From Dyadobacter psychrotolerans (GTDB taxonomy: Bacteria; Bacteroidota; Bacteroidia; Cytophagales; Spirosomataceae): 64,000 bases of DNA. Each line of letters opens with the position of its first letter. Position 1 is the stretch's first letter. The notes under the pieces were generated by a model that was given only the letters and a program-made list of their open reading frames with translations, was not told where the DNA came from and did not search any database. Shown piece by piece: positions 61,187 through 64,000 of the stretch. The translations under genes were made by a program, and so were the position numbers. The DNA lies in assembly GCF_004349265.1 (NCBI RefSeq), contig NZ_SMFL01000005.1, positions 301 through 64,300 of the forward strand, written 5' to 3'.

Positions 61187-62068
61187 ATGATGAGAAAATT
61201 ATTTAATTATTCTGTTTTGCTGTTACTGGGTGTGGTTTTGTTTTCATTCAGAGCCGATTCTGCTTATGAAAATGAAATCAGGGATTGGCATAAAAAAAGG
61301 GTGGAGGACCTTAAATCCGAAAATGGCTGGCTCAACCTGGCAGGATTGCTTTGGCTGGAGGAAGGGGAAAATACTTTTGGAGGTGACAGTGAAAACGACA
61401 TTATTTTTCCAAAAGAAAGGAGCGATGCAACGCTGGGTAAGTTTGTTTTAAAGGATGGTATAGTTACACTGGTTGCCAATAAGAATGCCGGGGTTTTCAG
61501 TGGTGAGCAGCCAGTGGAAAACCTGCAGATATTTCCTTCTGAAAAGCCAGTTGTCTTAAAACACAAAACCCTTCGCTGGTTTGTCATACAACGCGGCGAC
61601 AAGTATGCCGTAAGGCTGCGCGATCTTGACAGTCCGCATTTGAAAGCCTTTAAGGGCATCGACACCTACCCGATTCAGACAGACTGGAAGATTAAAGCAA
61701 AATTTGAAGCGACAACCGGAAAGAAAATTGCGATTACAGATATTACAGGACGCACAGCTGATCAGGATTCTCCGGGAACGCTGGTATTTAATGTGAAAGG
61801 CAAAGAGTACCGTTTGGACGCAGTAGGGTCAGAGAGAAGTCTTTTTATCATCTTCGCGGATGAAACAAATAAAAAGCAAACCTACGGATCGGGGCGCTTT
61901 TTGTATGCATCTGCTCCGGACACAGAAGGATATACCTGGCTGGATTTTAACAAAGCAATCAATCCTCCCTGCGCATTTTCACCTTATGCAACCTGTCCTT
62001 TATCTCCAAAACAAAATAAACTGGCAGTAGCTATTACTGCAGGTGAAAAACGTTTTGGTGATCACTGA
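61187..62068 (+). CDS. Exported DUF1684 family protein
   Basis: About 293 residues from an ATG at 61187 (or 61190), giving a signal peptide with core YSVLLLLGVVLFSFRADS. The mature protein follows DUF1684: EIRDWHKKRVEDLKSENGWL, NLAGLLWLEEGENTFGGDSE, LRWFVIQRGDKYAVRLRDLD, PFxTDWxxKAKFE-like IQTDWKIKAKFEAT and the C-terminal NPPCAFSPYATCPLSPKQNK. The last motif is the family hallmark with two conserved Cys. The function is unknown. A TATTTTTG -7-like box at 61137-61144 fits this start and rules out earlier in-frame codons. Confidence 0.85.
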   Translation: MMRKLFNYSVLLLLGVVLFSFRADSAYENEIRDWHKKRVEDLKSENGWLNLAGLLWLEEGENTFGGDSENDIIFPKERSDATLGKFVLKDGIVTLVANKNAGVFSGEQPVENLQIFPSEKPVVLKHKTLRWFVIQRGDKYAVRLRDLDSPHLKAFKGIDTYPIQTDWKIKAKFEATTGKKIAITDITGRTADQDSPGTLVFNVKGKEYRLDAVGSERSLFIIFADETNKKQTYGSGRFLYASAPDTEGYTWLDFNKAINPPCAFSPYATCPLSPKQNKLAVAITAGEKRFGDH

Positions 62069-62187
62069 CCATCAGATTGTCGAAGTTTTCGTACTGGGTT
62101 ACTCAATGGAATATCAAAAAATTGGTATAATTGCTGAATGTAAACCGGTTACAGATCGTTAACTTCGTTTCATTTTAAAATCTTCGT

Positions 62188-63615
62188 GTGGCTAATCAGG
62201 ATTATGACGCAGTGATAGTAGGTTCAGGTCCCAATGGGCTTGCGGCTGCTATTACTTTAAGACAGGCGGGATTGTCTGTTTTATTGGTTGAAGCAAAAAA
62301 AACACCGGGCGGAGGCATGCGCTCAGCAGAGCTGACTTTGCCTGGTTTTATACACGATGTCTGCTCGGCAGTACATCCGATGGTGACGCTTTCTCCTTTT
62401 TTTAGCAACATTCCTTTGCAGCAGCACGGGCTTGAAATGATCAATCCGATATTTGCTGCCGCACATCCTTTTGATGACGGAACGGCAGGTGTACTGCATC
62501 ATTCACTGCAAAAAACGGCCGAAGGTTTAGGTCAGGATCAGGAAGCTTATCTGCGTTTAATGCAGTCCACGGTTAATAATCTGCCCAAATTACTTCCTGA
62601 TCTACTCGGGCCATTTCCGTTTCCATCGCATCCGCTTGCGTTAGCTGACTTTGGCTTAAAAGCACTGCCTTCCGGAACCTGGCTTTCGAAACGTTTTAAA
62701 ACCAAACAGGCACGCGGCTTGTGGGGCGGGATGGTAGCACATGCGATTCAGCCGCTGACCAATCTGACAACTTCTGCAATAGGACTGATGTTAATGGCCG
62801 CGGCACACGTGGGCAACTGGCCAATTCCCAAAGGTGGATCTCAGTCCATAGCCAATGCGCTGGTGTCTTATTTTCTTTCTATCGGGGGAAAAATAGAAAC
62901 AGAATTTCATGTTAGATCACTGGACCAGCTGCCTTCTTCCAAAGCGGTTTTACTCGACGTTACACCTAAACAGCTGCTGGAAATTGCCGGCGATAAACTT
63001 AGCTCATCCTATGCACGAAAGCTGAAAAACTACAGGTACGGAATGGGGGTTTTTAAAATTGACTGGGCACTTTCTGAATCTATTCCGTTTAAAAACGAAT
63101 CCTGTCGAAAAGCAGGTACGATCCATTTAGGAAATACCATAGAAGAAATAACACATGCTGAACAAATTACGTCGGACGGAAAACTGGCAGATAAACCCTT
63201 TGTTTTACTGGCCCAGCCAAGTTTGTTTGACAGCACCCGTGCGCCGGAAGGCAAACATACGGCCTGGGCATATTGCCATGTACCCCATGGTTCCCAGCAA
63301 GACCGAACAGAAGCAATCGAAAATCAGGTAGAACGATTTGCACCTGGCTTTAAAGACGTGGTTTTGGAACGGCATACCATGAATACTTTGCAAATGGAGG
63401 CTTACAACCCCAACTACATCGGTGGTGATATCAACGGAGGGATTCAGGATATCAGCCAGCTTTATACAAGGCCAGTGCTGAGCCTGTCGCCTTACCGGAC
63501 TTCTGCTAAAGGTTTGTATATCTGTTCTTCCTCAACTCCGCCGGGTGGAGGCGTTCATGGCATGTGTGGTTACCATGCAGCCAAACGTGCCTTAAAAGAT
63601 ATTTTTCATATCTGA
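62188..63615 (+). CDS. FAD-dependent phytoene-desaturase-like oxidoreductase
   Basis: A 475-residue protein starting at GTG 62188. It has an N-terminal FAD-binding Rossmann motif (DAVIVGSGPNGLAAAITLRQ, VEAKKTPGGGMRSAELTLPG), then LHHSLQKTAEGLGQDQEAYL, WPIPKGGSQSIANALVSYFL and the C-terminal FAD motif LYICSSSTPPGGGVHGMCGY. This is the NAD(P)/FAD-dependent oxidoreductase group related to phytoene desaturase (COG1233) that is not itself part of a carotenoid cluster. The substrate is unknown. It is cytoplasmic or peripherally membrane-bound. The neighbours give no pathway clue; the SDR downstream starts 82 bases later and may be co-transcribed. Confidence 0.85.
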   Translation: MANQDYDAVIVGSGPNGLAAAITLRQAGLSVLLVEAKKTPGGGMRSAELTLPGFIHDVCSAVHPMVTLSPFFSNIPLQQHGLEMINPIFAAAHPFDDGTAGVLHHSLQKTAEGLGQDQEAYLRLMQSTVNNLPKLLPDLLGPFPFPSHPLALADFGLKALPSGTWLSKRFKTKQARGLWGGMVAHAIQPLTNLTTSAIGLMLMAAAHVGNWPIPKGGSQSIANALVSYFLSIGGKIETEFHVRSLDQLPSSKAVLLDVTPKQLLEIAGDKLSSSYARKLKNYRYGMGVFKIDWALSESIPFKNESCRKAGTIHLGNTIEEITHAEQITSDGKLADKPFVLLAQPSLFDSTRAPEGKHTAWAYCHVPHGSQQDRTEAIENQVERFAPGFKDVVLERHTMNTLQMEAYNPNYIGGDINGGIQDISQLYTRPVLSLSPYRTSAKGLYICSSSTPPGGGVHGMCGYHAAKRALKDIFHI

Positions 63616-63697
63616 TTGAAGCACAGTTTTTTTCTCTTTTACCAATGAATATTTTACGTGGTAAAAGAACAATATTTATACCGTCAAATTACATTTT

Positions 63698-64000
63698 ATG
63701 TCAAATAAAACTGCACTTATTACAGGACCAACTTCTGGTATTGGTTACGTCACCGCAATTGAATTGGCGAAGAAAGGTTACGATCTTATTCTCGTCGCAA
63801 GAAGCGAGGCCAAAGCCAGGTTGGTTCAGGAAGAAATTTCAGGCAGGGTTAAAGCTGATTTTGTCGGATGCGATCTTTCGGATATAACTTCTGTAAAAGA
63901 TGCAGTGCAGGAAATCAAATCACGATATGACAAAATTGATGTACTGATTAACAATGCCGGTCAGATATTTCAACACAAACAGTTTTCACCTGACGGAATT
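63698..64000 (+). CDS. Short-chain dehydrogenase/reductase, N-terminal part
   Basis: 101 codons from the ATG at 63698 to the window edge. The Rossmann motif TGPTSGIGYVTAIELAKKGY (normally TGxxxGIG), the basic residue pair in LVARSEAKA that suggests NADP preference, CDLSDITSVKDAV and INNAGQIFQ (NNAG) are all present. The catalytic Ser-Tyr-Lys region lies beyond the window. It belongs to the retinol-dehydrogenase/WWOX-like SDR group. The upstream oxidoreductase gene ends 82 bases before. Confidence 0.88.
   Translation, partial: MSNKTALITGPTSGIGYVTAIELAKKGYDLILVARSEAKARLVQEEISGRVKADFVGCDLSDITSVKDAVQEIKSRYDKIDVLINNAGQIFQHKQFSPDGI

Noticed and set aside
1..64000. Prophage, CRISPR-Cas, restriction-modification or toxin-antitoxin system
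   Set aside because: I looked for signature proteins and repeats of these on both strands and found none.

Overview
The window looks like chromosome from a Cytophagales-type member of the Bacteroidota. Dyadobacter or a close relative is my best guess, but this is inference from gene content. Pointers are two SusC/SusD pairs, FecR-type anti-sigma factors with ECF sigma factors, type IX secretion (T9SS) C-terminal domains, a Reg_prop/Y_Y_Y sensor kinase, DUF4374 lipoproteins, and promoters with the Bacteroidota pattern TTG-N19-21-TAnnTTTG. I saw no rRNA, tRNA, CRISPR array or prophage.

Layout. 0-4.4 kb is gene-poor and decayed: the tip of a transposase-like gene, remnants of a YdeI-family gene and a thioredoxin gene joined head to head, a DUF6265 gene, a beta-propeller lipoprotein, and remains of a short-chain dehydrogenase and an AraC-type regulator. 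4.4-7.4 kb is a tight six-gene operon led by an ArsR-type repressor, with a palindromic operator inside its promoter. 7.5-10.9 kb holds small hypothetical genes, including a membrane-protein gene broken by three in-frame stops. 11.1-17.9 kb is one strand of secreted proteins: two T9SS-sorted paralogues, a large exported protein, and three proteins with a common N-terminal module and unrelated C-termini. 18.8-23.7 kb carries two NarL-type response regulators converging on a large sensor kinase. 24.3-30.2 kb is housekeeping and accessory: an FtsX/MacB-type permease, DUF4440, YceI, an AlkC-type DNA glycosylase and phosphoglycerate mutase.

30.4-41.8 kb looks like a polysaccharide locus: a secreted family 8 polysaccharide lyase divergent from ECF sigma, FecR, SusC and SusD. 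Then come L-serine dehydratase, a stand-alone TonB-dependent receptor and a second SusC/SusD pair (to 51.6 kb). 51.7-58.2 kb is a minus-strand ECF sigma, atypical anti-sigma, TonB-dependent receptor, DUF4374, DUF4374 cassette that resembles the Bacteroides xenosiderophore system XusAB with the lipoprotein duplicated. 58.3-64 kb has a DUF4369/TlpA thioredoxin, an ACT-like small protein, a decayed sulfite dehydrogenase (cytochrome c plus truncated SoxC-like subunit), a DUF1684 protein, a phytoene-desaturase-like oxidoreductase and the start of a short-chain dehydrogenase.

The strongest candidates for something new are the Xus-like cassette with its unusual anti-sigma protein (51.7-58.2 kb) and the modular secreted family with repeated downstream elements and a structured leader (15.1-18.1 kb).
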